The position numbers were made by a program, and so were the translations under genes. From contig NZMY01000029.1 of the NCBI GenBank assembly GCA_002694745.1, positions 1-64,000 of the forward strand: DNA of 64,000 nucleotides, written 5' to 3'. Each line of letters starts with the position of its first letter. Position 1 is the stretch's first letter. This document shows positions 1-8,709 of this stretch, piece by piece. This DNA is from Croceicoccus sp. Lineage in GTDB: Bacteria; Pseudomonadota; Alphaproteobacteria; Sphingomonadales; Sphingomonadaceae. The notes below the pieces were generated by a model. That model searched no databases. It saw only the letters and a list, made by a program, of their open reading frames with translations, and was not told where the DNA came from.

Positions 1-104
1 GAAAAATGCCGTCGAAGACGCTCGCCCGGACTACGCCGCCAACGTCAGATCAAGGCCCATCCACTTCGCTGCTGCGGCCTCATGAATAAACCGGGCTAGG
101 CGCA

Positions 105-857
105 TTGGCGCTGCCAAGTCTCAGGTCCCGGATGAGTGGTAATACGATCAGCATCTGTGCATCCCTGCTGATGGCCGGGGCGCTTGTCGCATTATCACGA
201 ACGAACGGATTCGTTCTTGCGGCAATGGTGCTTCTGGTGGTCGGTCTCGCATGGATCGCCATGATGTCGATCCTGAACGGATCGGCGCAGGCCGGCTCTC
301 CCGACTGGGTGAAGGCGCGGGCGCTGTCGGTCTATCTGCTGGTCTTTCAGGGGTCGATGGCCGGGGGATCGCTCCTGTGGGGCTGGACCGCCAGCCAGTT
401 CGGCATTCCGATGGCGCTTGCGGTTTCAGGCTGCGGCCTGCTTGTCATCACTGTATTGGTCGCGCCCCTCTTCCGGCTGGAAGCGGCTCCCACGCTCGAT
501 CTCGCGCCCTCGCTTCATTGGCCCGACCCGCAGGTGGAAGGCGACCGGGACATCGACAGCGGTCCGGTTCTGGTCACAGTCGAATATTGGATCGATCCCG
601 CCCGCATGGCGGAATTCATGGCCGCCATGCGCGCCATGAAACGCATTCGCCGCCGCGACGGGGCCATGCAATGGGGCCTCTACGAAGATGCTTCTCGCAA
701 AGGCGTCGTGCTTGAAACATTTACGGTCGAAAGCTGGCTTGAGCACAAGCGTCAGCATCGTCGGATAACCAATGCGGACCGCGTCGAGCAGGACGTGGTC
801 AGGGCGTTCCATCTGGATGACGAACCACCGCTCGTCCGCCATTTCATAGCCCCCTGA
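105..857 (+). pseudogene. N-terminally truncated MFS exporter (MFS_3-like) with C-terminal ABM-like domain
   Basis: What is left is the second half of a major-facilitator exporter. Three or four hydrophobic segments fill about residues 10-125 and include the family-typical run PDWVKARALSVYL. A soluble tail (about 150-250) resembles the antibiotic-biosynthesis-monooxygenase-like domain found at the end of these transporters. Family members are usually about 500-550 residues, so the N-terminal half is missing. Homology seems to start at about position 90, directly after an in-frame TAA (87-89), and the only start in reach is TTG at 105. No alternative frame in bases 1-86 restores the missing half. 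A decayed gene or a recombination remnant is more likely than a working transporter. Confidence is moderate because the window edge hides what lies upstream. Confidence 0.55.
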
Positions 858-911
858 TCCTCTGGCAGGAGCTCCGAAGGAGTGAGGCCGTCAAGGCTGC
901 CCACCCGCCAC

Positions 912-1838
912 TCAGACATCGGCCATTGCACCGGCTGGCGCGTCATGTTCTCCCGAAGCGACGATGTTGTCTACCAGCCATTTTGCGGCAGGGCCCGGCG
1001 GGCGGTCACCGCGCCAGATCGCGCGAAAGCGATAGGTGCCGCCGGGGTGGTCCGGCATCTGCAAATGCAGCAGCGTGCCGGCCACCAGATCCGCTTCGAC
1101 CATCGGCCGCGGCATATTGCCCCAACCGATCCCCTCGCGCAGCAAGGCGTGTTTCGCGCCGAGGTCGCCAAGACGCCACGTGCGCGGACTGACGACGGAG
1201 AAATCGCGCCCCTCGGTCGCGCGCGACCGGTCGGTAAGGACAAGCTGCGTATGGTCGCGGGCGGCACCCGGCGGCAGCGGACTCTGCCGTGCCAGCGGGT
1301 GGTCAGGCGCCGCTACGGGGATCATGGTGACGAGGCCTGCGGGCAGGCCATCGATCCCCTCGACCCCTGCGGACAGGGGTCCGGACACGCCGATGATCGC
1401 TGAGCCGTCGAGCACATTGGCGGTCACGGCTCCCAGCGCTTCGACCTGAAGGCGCAGCGTCACCGTGGGAAAGCTCTCGGCAAAGACACGCAGGATCCGT
1501 GCCAGCCGGTCGGCCGGGAACATGACGTCGACAGCAAGGCCGACTTCGGCCTCCAGTCCGTCGAGCAGCCCCTTGGCCCGTGCCCGCAGATCGGCGACCT
1601 TGCCCGAAACCGCTCTTGCGTCGGCAAGGACGGCGTGGCCCGCCTCGGTCAAGACGGGTTTCTTCGTCCCCTCGCGGTCGAACAGGGTCAGCCCCAGCTG
1701 CGCCTCGAGATTTGCGATACCGTAGCTGATCACCGAGACGGCACGGTTCAAGCGGCGTGCGGCGGCGGCGAAACTGCCTTCCTCCACGATGCACTCGAAG
1801 ATCCGCAACTGGTCCAGCGTGGGCGTTCCGGGCTCCAT
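912..1838 (-). CDS. LysR-family transcriptional regulator
   Basis: A 308-residue LysR-type regulator. The winged helix-turn-helix is at about residues 8-66 (SFAAAARRLNRAVSVISYGI, then the ALE-like LEAQLGLTLFDRE), and the periplasmic-binding-protein-like effector domain follows (about 92-295). It is transcribed divergently from the pirin/DoxX pair, with 129 bp between the start codons. Known LysR biology makes it the likely regulator of that pair, sensing a redox-active or aromatic effector. The effector is not readable from sequence. The length is normal for the family. Confidence 0.9.
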   Translation of the reverse strand: MEPGTPTLDQLRIFECIVEEGSFAAAARRLNRAVSVISYGIANLEAQLGLTLFDREGTKKPVLTEAGHAVLADARAVSGKVADLRARAKGLLDGLEAEVGLAVDVMFPADRLARILRVFAESFPTVTLRLQVEALGAVTANVLDGSAIIGVSGPLSAGVEGIDGLPAGLVTMIPVAAPDHPLARQSPLPPGAARDHTQLVLTDRSRATEGRDFSVVSPRTWRLGDLGAKHALLREGIGWGNMPRPMVEADLVAGTLLHLQMPDHPGGTYRFRAIWRGDRPPGPAAKWLVDNIVASGEHDAPAGAMADV

Positions 1839-1967
1839 GGGTATAGGCTCGCTTTTCAGTTTTATCGAACGTTATCGTCTATTTTATCCCAGTTTTCGAG
1901 AAAGTCGAGTGCGCCTACATCGGTCCGGCAGCGGCAATCGGGCCGCGACAAGGAAAGGATCGATACG

Positions 1968-2666
1968 ATGATCGAACTCCGTCCATTCGAAAGCCTGGGC
2001 TCGGCCAATCACGGCTGGCTCGATGCCCATCACCATTTCTCCTTCGCCGGTTACCACGATCCCGAAAGGGTACATTGGGGCGACCTTCGCGTCTGGAACG
2101 ACGATACGATCGCGCCGGGCACCGGATTCCCCCCGCATCCGCATCGGGACATGGAAATCATCACCTATGTCCGCGAAGGAGCGATCACCCACGAGGACAA
2201 CCTTGGCAACAAGGGCCGTACCGAAGCGGGCGACGTGCAGGTCATGTCCGCAGGATCGGGTGTCCGTCATTCGGAATACAACCGCGAGGACGTGACGACC
2301 CGCATCTTCCAGATCTGGATCATTCCGGAAAGCCAAGGCGGCGATCCGTTCTGGGGCGCAAAGCCCTTTCCCAAGGGCGATCGTTCCGGGCGTTTCGTGA
2401 CGCTGGCGTCGGGCTTTGGCGACGATGCCGATGCGCTTCCCATCCGCTCACGCTCGCGTGTGCTGGGGGCGACGCTGAAGGCCGGCGAAAGCGTGACCTA
2501 TCGGCTGGGCGACAAGCGCAGCGCCTATCTCGTCCCCGCGACGGGGCAGGTTCGGGTCGAGAACGTCACCGCAAAGGCCCGCGACGGCGTCGCCATCGCT
2601 CAGGTCGAAAGCTTTACCGTAACCGCCATCGAAGACAGCGAAATCGTGCTGGTCGATGCCGCCTGA
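1968..2666 (+). CDS. Pirin family protein (YhaK/quercetin dioxygenase-like bicupin)
   Basis: A 232-residue cytoplasmic cupin. The pirin metal-binding set is visible: HPH at 57-59 and H101/E103 in GVRHSEY. A shorter second cupin fold follows. Some relatives (E. coli YhaK/YhhW) cleave quercetin or respond to redox stress; the in vivo substrate is unknown. The reading frame stays open further upstream, but ATG at 1968 is preferred because it has AGGAAAGG about 10 bases before it and the family-typical N-terminus MIELRPF. DoxX follows 25 bp downstream. A pirin-DoxX pair opposite a LysR gene recurs in proteobacteria and points to electrophile or oxidative stress. Confidence 0.88.
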   Translation: MIELRPFESLGSANHGWLDAHHHFSFAGYHDPERVHWGDLRVWNDDTIAPGTGFPPHPHRDMEIITYVREGAITHEDNLGNKGRTEAGDVQVMSAGSGVRHSEYNREDVTTRIFQIWIIPESQGGDPFWGAKPFPKGDRSGRFVTLASGFGDDADALPIRSRSRVLGATLKAGESVTYRLGDKRSAYLVPATGQVRVENVTAKARDGVAIAQVESFTVTAIEDSEIVLVDAA

Positions 2667-2691
2667 GATTGAAGAGATAAGGAGACCTACA

Positions 2692-3126
2692 ATGCAGAAC
2701 ATCGAAACCGTCCAGCCCGTCGCATCGCCTGTCACCGTCAGCGCTAGCGATAGCCTTGCCCTTGCCGCGCGCGTCCTGATCGCCGCCATCTTCGTGATCA
2801 GCGGGTTCGGCAAGCTGACGGATCCCGCAGGGACCGCCGGCTATGTCACAGCCATGGGCCTCCCGCTTCCCGAAGTGGCGACATGGATTGCCATAGCGGT
2901 TGAACTGGGCGCGGGCATCGCACTCGCCGTTGGGTACCATACCCGTTCGGCCGCGGCGATCCTTGCCGTCTTCAGCTTGGCGACTGCCGTGCTGTTTCAC
3001 GCCGATATTGGCGATCAGAACCAGTTCATCCATTTCTTCAAGAACGTGGCTCTTGCCGGCGGGTTGCTGCAGGTTGCGGCATTCGGATCAGGTAGGCTGT
3101 CGGTAGATGCTGCATTTAGCCGCTGA
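2692..3126 (+). CDS. DoxX family membrane protein
   Basis: A 144-residue inner-membrane protein with four predicted hydrophobic helices (about 22-42, 58-80, 85-105, 113-133). The N-terminal signature ARVLIAAIFVISGFGKLTDP and the later HFFKN segment are typical of the DoxX/YphA group, which are quinone- or thiol-linked accessory membrane proteins of unsettled biochemistry. ATG at 2692 is chosen because AAGGAG lies 8 bases upstream; the frame reads through from 2656 without a better start. It is cotranscribed with the pirin gene and followed by a strong intrinsic terminator, so the two genes form a complete operon. Confidence 0.88.
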   Translation: MQNIETVQPVASPVTVSASDSLALAARVLIAAIFVISGFGKLTDPAGTAGYVTAMGLPLPEVATWIAIAVELGAGIALAVGYHTRSAAAILAVFSLATAVLFHADIGDQNQFIHFFKNVALAGGLLQVAAFGSGRLSVDAAFSR

Positions 3127-3150
3127 ACACAGAAATGTAGAAGATTGCGA

Positions 3151-3177
3151 AGGGCGGGACTTGGTCCCGCCCTTTTT
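3151..3177 (+). terminator. Intrinsic terminator after pirin-doxX
   Basis: A GC-rich inverted repeat (GGGCGGGAC / GTCCCGCCC, three-base loop) is followed by TTTTT. It lies 24 bases after the doxX stop and ends the pirin-doxX operon. Confidence 0.88.
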
Positions 3178-3294
3178 CATTGCTTGATGAAAGCACGCTC
3201 GCTCAGTCCATTCAAAATGCTGTCGAAGGCTGAATGCTCGAAAGCTTGCAGCAAGCCGGTTCGAATTTGGGAAAGTCGGCTACGTCAGCGATAG

Positions 3295-4206
3295 CTACTT
3301 TCCCTTGCCAGCTTTTTTCGAGAACGTACGCGCGAGATCGATGAAGGCTTTAAACGCGGCGGAAGGATGACGCCTGCCCGGATAGTAGAGCGCCAAGGGG
3401 GCGAGCTGCGGGGTCCAGTCTTCGAGCACCATCTCCAGCCGCCCGGCGTCGAGATCATCGCGCACATCGGATTCCATGACATAGCCGATGCCCGCGCCTT
3501 CCAGCAGGGCGATGCGCGAAAGGCTCGCCTCGTCGAGCGTGATCGGGCCGGTGACGTCGATCTGGGTGGGCTGACCGTTCTTCTCGAACTGCCAGCGATA
3601 TGGAGCGCCGTTGGGAAGCCGGATCCGGAGGCATGACTGGTGCAGCAGATCCGGTGGCACCAGCGGCTTACCGTGCGCCTGAAAATACGCCGGCGAGCCC
3701 ACCACTACATTTCTTCGGCCCGGTCCCAAGGGCACGGCGATCATATCACTCGGCACCAGATCCCGGGCCCTAACGCCGAAGTCGAACCCCTCGGCGACGA
3801 CGTCGACAAGTCGGCCTTCGGTGACCAGATCGATGTGAACCTGAGGATAGAGCTTCAGAAACTTCAGGATGAGCGGGGACAGGATTTCGCGTGCCGCCGT
3901 CGCGAAGGCGTTGATGCGCAATGTGCCCGAGGGTGTCTCCTGTTGCGAGCGCGCTGCGTTCATCGCATCGTGGATGTCCAGCAGCGCTGGCCCAACCCGT
4001 TCGACGAAGTCTCGTCCGGCATCTGTCAGCGAAACGCTGCGGGTGGTCCGATTGAAGAGGCGAACGCCAAGTTGCCGCTCCAGCTTGCTGATCGCGTTAC
4101 TGAGAGCGGTCGTCGACATCTCGAGATCGAGTGCCGCGGCACGGAACGACCCTCGTCGGGCGATCGCAAGAACCGCATCGAGTTCGACCAAACCGTGCCT
4201 CTTCAT
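3295..4206 (-). CDS. LysR-family transcriptional regulator
   Basis: A 303-residue LysR-type regulator. The DNA-binding domain covers residues 5-65 ([20 protein letters not shown], then [20 protein letters not shown]), and the effector domain about 92-295. It belongs to the large CrgA/DmlR-like branch, judged by the [12 protein letters not shown] and [17 protein letters not shown] segments. It is divergent from the SnoaL-like/SDR/tag genes with 119 bp between starts, the usual layout of a LysR regulator and its target. The small-molecule effector is unknown. Confidence 0.9.
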   Translation of the reverse strand: MKRHGLVELDAVLAIARRGSFRAAALDLEMSTTALSNAISKLERQLGVRLFNRTTRSVSLTDAGRDFVERVGPALLDIHDAMNAARSQQETPSGTLRINAFATAAREILSPLILKFLKLYPQVHIDLVTEGRLVDVVAEGFDFGVRARDLVPSDMIAVPLGPGRRNVVVGSPAYFQAHGKPLVPPDLLHQSCLRIRLPNGAPYRWQFEKNGQPTQIDVTGPITLDEASLSRIALLEGAGIGYVMESDVRDDLDAGRLEMVLEDWTPQLAPLALYYPGRRHPSAAFKAFIDLARTFSKKAGKGK

Positions 4207-4325
4207 TGTCCCTCAAATCGTGACGTTTCATCCTACTTTGTCCCGATTATCGGCGAGTTCGTCCATAGCTAAATTGTCTCCAACCGCGAACGACCAATCC
4301 GGTCACTCGCCAAAGGAGACGAGCG

Positions 4326-4655
4326 ATGGCTATCGAGCTACCCAAACCGATTGCTGGCTACTTCGAAGCGGACAAATGCCTGAGCGCTGAGGCGATCGCC
4401 GCATGCTTTGCTCCGGCGGCTGTCGTCAGGGATGAGGGTCACACCTATGCCGGGCGCGACGCGATCCGCAGGTGGAAGGATCAGTCCTCAGCAAAGTACA
4501 ACTACAGGGCGGAGCCATTCTTGATCGCTGAAGAAGGTGGGCGGATCGTCGTTGCCTGCCGCCTGGTCGGTGATTTCCCCGGCAGCCCCGTCGACTTAAG
4601 CTACTTCTTTGTCCTCGATGGCGAGGAGATCGCCGAGTTGGAGATCGTCCCATGA
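4326..4655 (+). CDS. SnoaL-like / NTF2-fold protein
   Basis: A 109-residue protein with the NTF2-like cone-fold pattern: an N-terminal helix, then [18 protein letters not shown] and GRDAIRRW. The C-terminal strands include [21 protein letters not shown]. Members can be isomerases, hydratases or plain ligand binders, and the catalytic residues cannot be assigned here. AAAGGAG lies 5 bases before the start. It overlaps the downstream SDR gene by 4 bases (ATGA), so the two are translationally coupled and probably act on the same metabolite. LysR control from the divergent gene is inferred. Confidence 0.8.
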   Translation: MAIELPKPIAGYFEADKCLSAEAIAACFAPAAVVRDEGHTYAGRDAIRRWKDQSSAKYNYRAEPFLIAEEGGRIVVACRLVGDFPGSPVDLSYFFVLDGEEIAELEIVP

Positions 4656-5431
4656 TCCCGTTTGTCACCCTTACAGGTAAGTGCGCGCTGGTCACCTCCG
4701 GCACCCGCGGCGCGGGAGCGGCCACGGTGGCCTTGTTCGAGGAACTGGGCGCCCGTGTTCTGACGACGGCCCGGACCAAGCCCGAAAGCATGGCAGCCTC
4801 GAAGTTCGTTGCTGCCGATCTAACGCGAGCCGAAGATTGCGCGATCTTGGCCGAAGCCGTGCGTGAACGGTTGGGCGGCGTCGACATCATCGTCCATATG
4901 CTGGGCGGCTCATCGTCGCCAGCGGGAGGCCATGCGGCCTTGAGCGACGCACAATGGCAGCAGGAGCTCGATCTCAATCTGATGACTGCGGTCCGCCTCG
5001 ACCGGGAGCTCGTTCCTGAGATGGTGGCGCGCGGCAGCGGCGTCGTGATCCATGTAAGCTCCATCCAGCGCGTGCTGCCCCTGCCAGAGACCACAACGGC
5101 CTACGCAGCTGCCAAAGCGGCGTTGTCGACCTACAGCAAGAGCCTCTCCAAGGAGGCTGCACCGAAGGGCGTGCGTGTAGTTAGCGTTGCGCCCGGCTGG
5201 ATCGAAACTGAGGCGTCCGTAGACCTGGCGAAGCGGTTGGCGGCTGAGCACGGTGCCGATATCGAGGAAGGCAAGCAGATGATCATGGATTCGCTCGGCG
5301 GCATCCCGATCGGCAGGCCATCGAAGCCGGAGGAGGTGGCGAACCTGATCGCGTTTCTAGCGTCTGACCGGGCGGGCACGATCTCCGGCGCCGAATATTT
5401 GATCGACGGCGGTACCGTTCCGACTCTTTGA
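4652..5431 (+). CDS. SDR-family NAD(P)-dependent oxidoreductase
   Basis: A 259-residue classical short-chain dehydrogenase/reductase. The Rossmann glycine motif is at 15-22 but reads TSGTRGAG rather than the usual TGGxxGIG. The catalytic residues are S136/S137, Y151 and K155 (YAAAK), and the C-terminal substrate region ends in the usual [14 protein letters not shown]. It overlaps the SnoaL-like gene by 4 bases and the tag start by 1 base (TGATG). The substrate is unknown; such SDR plus SnoaL pairs often modify small ketones or quinones. Confidence 0.88.
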   Translation: MIPFVTLTGKCALVTSGTRGAGAATVALFEELGARVLTTARTKPESMAASKFVAADLTRAEDCAILAEAVRERLGGVDIIVHMLGGSSSPAGGHAALSDAQWQQELDLNLMTAVRLDRELVPEMVARGSGVVIHVSSIQRVLPLPETTTAYAAAKAALSTYSKSLSKEAAPKGVRVVSVAPGWIETEASVDLAKRLAAEHGADIEEGKQMIMDSLGGIPIGRPSKPEEVANLIAFLASDRAGTISGAEYLIDGGTVPTL

Positions 5432-6006
5432 TGAAAGACTGTGAGATGGCCAAAGAGCACCCACGATGCGCATGGGCCGAGGGCGATACCCTGATGGCCT
5501 CTTATCATGACGAGGAATGGGGCGTGCCGCAGCATGACTCGCGCATGCTATGGGAAATGTTGATGCTCGAAGGATTCCAAGCCGGCCTTGCCTGGATCAC
5601 CGTTCTCAGAAAGCGGGAAGCATTCCGCAGGGCGTTCGCCGGGTTCGATCCCGCGATTGTTGCCAGCTTTGGCGAGAAGGATGTCGCGCGGTTGATGGCG
5701 GACCCTGGTATTGTCCGCGCTCAGCCAAAGATCAGGGCCACGATCGCAGGCGCGCGGATATATTGCGACATGGCCACGGGTGGCGAGAGCTTTGCCGACT
5801 TCTGCTGGTCATTCACCGATGGCAAACGTATCCTGGGCAGCGGCCGAGAATGGATCGCTAACTCGCCGCTGTCGGAGAGGATCTCTAAGGAGATGAAAAG
5901 CCGAGGGTTCAAATTTGTCGGGCCCACGATCGTGTATGCTTGGATGCAGGCGGTCGGCATCGTCAACGATCATGCCATCGACTGTTTCCGTCACAGCGAA
6001 GTCTGA
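5431..6006 (+). CDS. tag: DNA-3-methyladenine glycosylase I
   Basis: A 191-residue base-excision repair enzyme that removes 3-methyladenine from alkylated DNA. The zinc-snap residues of the Tag family are all present: C13 and H26 near the N-terminus, H181 and C185 near the C-terminus. The conserved EGFQAGLAWITVLRKRE segment follows at about 47. ATG at 5431 is taken as the start because it overlaps the SDR stop (TGATG); ATG at 5446 is a possible alternative that still keeps all zinc ligands. A repair gene coupled to a LysR-linked SDR unit is unusual and may be simple gene packing. Confidence 0.92.
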   Translation: MKDCEMAKEHPRCAWAEGDTLMASYHDEEWGVPQHDSRMLWEMLMLEGFQAGLAWITVLRKREAFRRAFAGFDPAIVASFGEKDVARLMADPGIVRAQPKIRATIAGARIYCDMATGGESFADFCWSFTDGKRILGSGREWIANSPLSERISKEMKSRGFKFVGPTIVYAWMQAVGIVNDHAIDCFRHSEV

Positions 6007-6220
6007 ACAGACGGCAGGTCTCAAGGACCTCCATCGACCGCCTGAATGTCGCTTTTGTCGGCGGCAGCTGTCCGACGATCGGCGCACTCGAATGTCCGCT
6101 TTCCGCCCAATCGCTTCTCAAAGCTGCCAGTCAGCAATCGGCCCAAAAGCTGTCAAAAGTGCCCATTATTGTCCGTTTGGGTAAACACGCAAATCGCAGA
6201 AATCTGCGGATCTTCGCGTA

Positions 6221-6297
6221 TGGTGCGCCCGACAGGATTCGAACCTGTGGCCCCCAGATTAGGAATCTGATGCTCTATCCTGCTGAGCTACGGGCGC
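6221..6297 (-). tRNA. tRNA-Arg (anticodon CCT)
   Basis: On the minus strand a 77-nt cloverleaf starts GCGCCCGTAGCTCAGC and ends with an encoded CCA. The anticodon loop TTCCTAA gives CCT, reading the AGG arginine codon. The D-loop, the TTCGAATCC T-arm and a seven-pair acceptor stem (GCGCCCG/CGGGCGC) are all intact. The 214 bp between tag and this tRNA hold no convincing gene. No integrase or duplicated tRNA end marks it as an attachment site. Confidence 0.97.
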
Positions 6298-6361
6298 GCC
6301 GGGGGTTCGTTTAAGGTCGGTTCGTGAAAATGGCAATCGCCCAGCAAAACCCGGCGGCGTT

Positions 6362-6859
6362 TCAGTTGACCGCGTCGGGAGGCGCGACAGGGAACGGCAA
6401 GGCGGCGATTTCGACACCCTCCTCGATCAGCTGTTCGGCTTCCTCAATGCTGGTCTCGCCGTAGATCGCCCGCTTCTCGCTTTCGCCGTAATGCATCGAA
6501 CGGGCCTCTTCGGCGAAATTGCCGCCGACCCATTTCGACTTTTCGAGCACCTTCCGCTGGATCTCGGCCATGGCGACCAGTGCGCGCTTCGCCTCGTCCG
6601 ACAGGGGCGCAATCGTCGCAACGGCGCTGTCCTGACCGACTTCCACCGTCACCTCGCGCCGCACGGGCCGTGTTTCGACCTGCTGGTTCCCCTTGCGGCC
6701 CACGGCTGGCGCCATCAGGGCCTTTCCGACATCGCTGGATCCGCATTGCGGGCATAGCAGCAGGCCCTGCTCGCGCTGCCGCTCAAAATCGGCGGAGGAG
6801 CGAAACCAGGCCTCGAAGCGGGCATCATCCGCATGGCAGTGAAGATCGAAAACAATCAT
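6362..6859 (-). CDS. DUF1178 family protein
   Basis: A 165-residue protein of unknown function. The family-defining N-terminus MIVFDLHC...FEAWFRSSADFERQ is followed by CPQC (C36, C39), which with C8 probably forms a zinc ribbon. The middle is charged (about 60-110), and a short HYGE-containing block (SMHYGESEKRAIYGE) is conserved in the family. The start is set at the methionine of MIVFDL; an in-frame start four codons upstream (6871) would overlap the nitrilase gene by 4 bases and cannot be excluded. The grxC-nitrilase-DUF1178 order suggests one operon and a thiol or protein-quality role. Confidence 0.87.
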   Translation of the reverse strand: MIVFDLHCHADDARFEAWFRSSADFERQREQGLLLCPQCGSSDVGKALMAPAVGRKGNQQVETRPVRREVTVEVGQDSAVATIAPLSDEAKRALVAMAEIQRKVLEKSKWVGGNFAEEARSMHYGESEKRAIYGETSIEEAEQLIEEGVEIAALPFPVAPPDAVN

Positions 6860-6867
6860 TACAAATG

Positions 6868-7698
6868 TCACTTAGTGATTGCGCGCCGGTTAGCAAGGCT
6901 GGGCAGCTGCGCACGTACGCTCTCTATGCGCCCAGGATCGATCTCTGCGAAACCCACGCCCGCGTCCTCGCCGCCCATGTCGAGCACGACTTCGCCCCAT
7001 GGATCGACGACCAGCGAATGGCCATAGGTCTTGCGGCCATCCTCGTGCTCGCCAACCTGCGCCGCGGCGATCACATAGGCGCTGGCCTCTATCGCGCGGG
7101 CCCGCAACAGCACGTGCCAATGGGCCGCGCCGGTCGGCCGGGTGAAGGCGGCGGGGCATGCAATCGCGTCGCAGCGCGCATCGCCAAGCGCGGCCCACAA
7201 GGCGGGAAAACGCATGTCATAGCAGACCGCAAGGCCAAGGCGGCCGATCGGCGTTTGCGTGGTCACCACACGCTCGCCCGGCGCGAAACCGTTGGATTCG
7301 CGCCAGCTTTCGCCGCCGCCATCGCCGGTCAGATCGACGTCGAACATGTGTATCTTGTCATAGCGGGCCGCCACGGTGCCATCCGGCCCGACGACGAGCG
7401 AGCGGTTCGCCCAGCGGCTCTCGCCATCCTCGCGCCGAATCGCGAGTGAACCGAGCGCGACCCAGATGTCATGATCCTTGGCAGCATGGGCGATGGCCGA
7501 AAGAACTTCGCTCTCCCGCTCGGTCACGACATTTGCAGCCGCCCGCTGGCGGTTGCGGTCGAGCATGCCCGACATTTCGGGCGTGAAGAGCATCTCTGCC
7601 CCGCCCGACGCCGCCTCGGTCACGGCATCCAGCAGGCGATCCGTGTTGACGGCCGGATCGATGCCCGTGTTGGCCTGATATAATGCGATGCGGGTCAT
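6868..7698 (-). CDS. Carbon-nitrogen hydrolase (Nit1/Nit2-like amidase)
   Basis: A 276-residue member of the nitrilase superfamily. The catalytic triad is readable: E41 (LFTPEMSG), K115 (RYDKIHMFD) and C159 (LAVCYDMRF). The sequence fits the Nit/omega-amidase branch, whose best-known role is metabolite repair such as hydrolysis of deaminated glutathione. The glutaredoxin gene directly upstream fits a glutathione context. It lies 20 bases after grxC and 8 bases (or minus 4, depending on the next start) before the DUF1178 gene. Confidence 0.9.
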   Translation of the reverse strand: MTRIALYQANTGIDPAVNTDRLLDAVTEAASGGAEMLFTPEMSGMLDRNRQRAAANVVTERESEVLSAIAHAAKDHDIWVALGSLAIRREDGESRWANRSLVVGPDGTVAARYDKIHMFDVDLTGDGGGESWRESNGFAPGERVVTTQTPIGRLGLAVCYDMRFPALWAALGDARCDAIACPAAFTRPTGAAHWHVLLRARAIEASAYVIAAAQVGEHEDGRKTYGHSLVVDPWGEVVLDMGGEDAGVGFAEIDPGRIESVRAQLPSLANRRAITK

Positions 7699-7718
7699 GT
7701 CCGCTCAGCAGCCTGACA

Positions 7719-7994
7719 TCAGCGACCCAGCATCGGATCGAGCTTGCCCTCGCGCTCCAGCGCGGCGAGATCGTCGCTGCCGCCGATAGCCTTGTCGTCG
7801 ATGAAGATCTGCGGAACGGTGCGTGCACCGGGCGCGCGTTCGCCCATTTCCTGCCGCTTGGCCCGGTCCATGGTGACGTCATACTCAGTGTAATCGACGT
7901 CCTTTTCTTTCAGCAACGCGATGGCGCGGTGGCAATAGGGGCAGCCGAACTGCGTGTAGATTTCCACCTTGGGCGTGGCAGTCTGATCGTTCAT
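7719..7994 (-). CDS. grxC: Glutaredoxin 3
   Basis: A 91-residue dithiol glutaredoxin. The CPYC active site is at 18-21 (FGCPYCHRAI), and the cis-proline/glutathione-binding TVPQIFID segment and GGSDDL motif follow. It reduces protein and glutathione mixed disulfides in the cytoplasm. ATG at 7994 is preferred over the TTG directly before it. It heads the grxC-nitrilase-DUF1178 unit and is divergent from the heat-shock gene, with 208 bp between the two starts. Confidence 0.93.
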   Translation of the reverse strand: MNDQTATPKVEIYTQFGCPYCHRAIALLKEKDVDYTEYDVTMDRAKRQEMGERAPGARTVPQIFIDDKAIGGSDDLAALEREGKLDPMLGR

Positions 7995-8048
7995 CAAAAT
8001 TCCTTCTCACTTCGTGCGATCTTGTCGTTCGCGTGGATCGCGCCAGCA

Positions 8049-8078
8049 CTTGAATAGCGAAGGCGGATTACCAGATAT
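8049..8078 (+). promoter_or_regulatory. Predicted sigma-32 (RpoH) promoter of the hsp20 gene
   Basis: CTTGAA at 8049-8054 and CCAGATAT at 8071-8078 are separated by 16 bases (CTTG-N18-CCAGAT). This matches the alphaproteobacterial RpoH pattern CTTG-N17/18-CNTATNT with small deviations. It points at hsp20 and would give a leader of about 115 nt. Inference from pattern and context only. Confidence 0.6.
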
Positions 8079-8084
8079 CAACGG

Positions 8085-8202
8085 CGGAAGGCCATGCCGG
8101 TTTCGGATGGCCGTCCGCTTCGTCTGGCAGGAAGTGCGGATGCCCGTTTTCGGGGTCCGCCGAAACCTGCCGCTGGATTGCTTCTGATGGAGGATTTGCA
8201 AG
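8085..8202 (+). promoter_or_regulatory. Candidate ROSE-type RNA thermometer in the hsp20 leader
   Basis: The leader can fold into several hairpins, for example GGCCA near 8090 with TGGCC near 8127. In the last one, CTTCT (8181-8185) faces the Shine-Dalgarno GGAGG (8189-8193) across a three-base loop. The stem continues into mismatches (G opposite A, U opposite U), as in ROSE elements, where a TTGCT-type segment masks the ribosome site at low temperature. Alphaproteobacterial small heat-shock genes are the classical ROSE carriers. Fold energies were not computed. Confidence 0.55.
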
Positions 8203-8685
8203 ATGAACCGTTTCGATTTTACCCCCTATCGTCGGACCACCGTCGGCTTTGACCGGCTGTTCGATCTCCTTGAAAACAACGCACGCGCAGGTCAGGGCGA
8301 CAATTACCCGCCCTTCAATATCGAGCGCAGCGGCGACGACGCCTATCGCATCACGCTGGCCGTCGCAGGCTTCAAGCCCGAGGATATCGACATCACGGCG
8401 CAGCAGAACATGCTGACCGTGCAGGGCCGTAAGGCGGACGACGGCGAAGAGCGCGAATATCTGCACGTCGGCATCGCCCAGCGCGGGTTCGAACGCCGCT
8501 TCGAACTGGCCGATTTCGTGCTGGTCAAGAACGCGCAGCTCGCCGACGGCCTGCTTGTCATCGACCTTGAGCGTGAAGTGCCCGAGGCGATGAAGCCGAA
8601 GAAGATCGCGATCAACAACGCCAAGAAGCTGAGCGTGATCGACGGCTCGGACAAGAATGACGAGACCGAGGAAAAGGCCGCCTGA
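8203..8685 (+). CDS. Small heat-shock protein, Hsp20/alpha-crystallin family
   Basis: A 160-residue ATP-independent holdase of the IbpA/HspA class. The N-terminal PYRRTTVGFDRLFDLLEN, the alpha-crystallin domain (about 38-130, with YRITLAVAGFKPEDI and the AQRGFERRFELADFV strand) and the C-terminal PKKIAIN segment are all typical. The acidic tail DKNDETEEKAA is also common in alphaproteobacterial members. It is monocistronic: a sigma-32-like promoter and a ROSE-like leader lie upstream, and a strong terminator follows 24 bases after the stop. Confidence 0.93.
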   Translation: MNRFDFTPYRRTTVGFDRLFDLLENNARAGQGDNYPPFNIERSGDDAYRITLAVAGFKPEDIDITAQQNMLTVQGRKADDGEEREYLHVGIAQRGFERRFELADFVLVKNAQLADGLLVIDLEREVPEAMKPKKIAINNAKKLSVIDGSDKNDETEEKAA

Positions 8686-8709
8686 TCAGCGCTTTTCTTC
8701 GATGACAGG

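Noticed and set aside
6007-6220. Possible short repeat (TGTCCGCTTTCCGCCCAATCGC) in the tag/tRNA gap
   Set aside because: Only one copy is seen in this window, so a dispersed repeat family cannot be shown.
6221-6297. tRNA-Arg as an integration site
   Set aside because: No integrase, no repeat of the tRNA 3' end and ordinary housekeeping genes on both sides.
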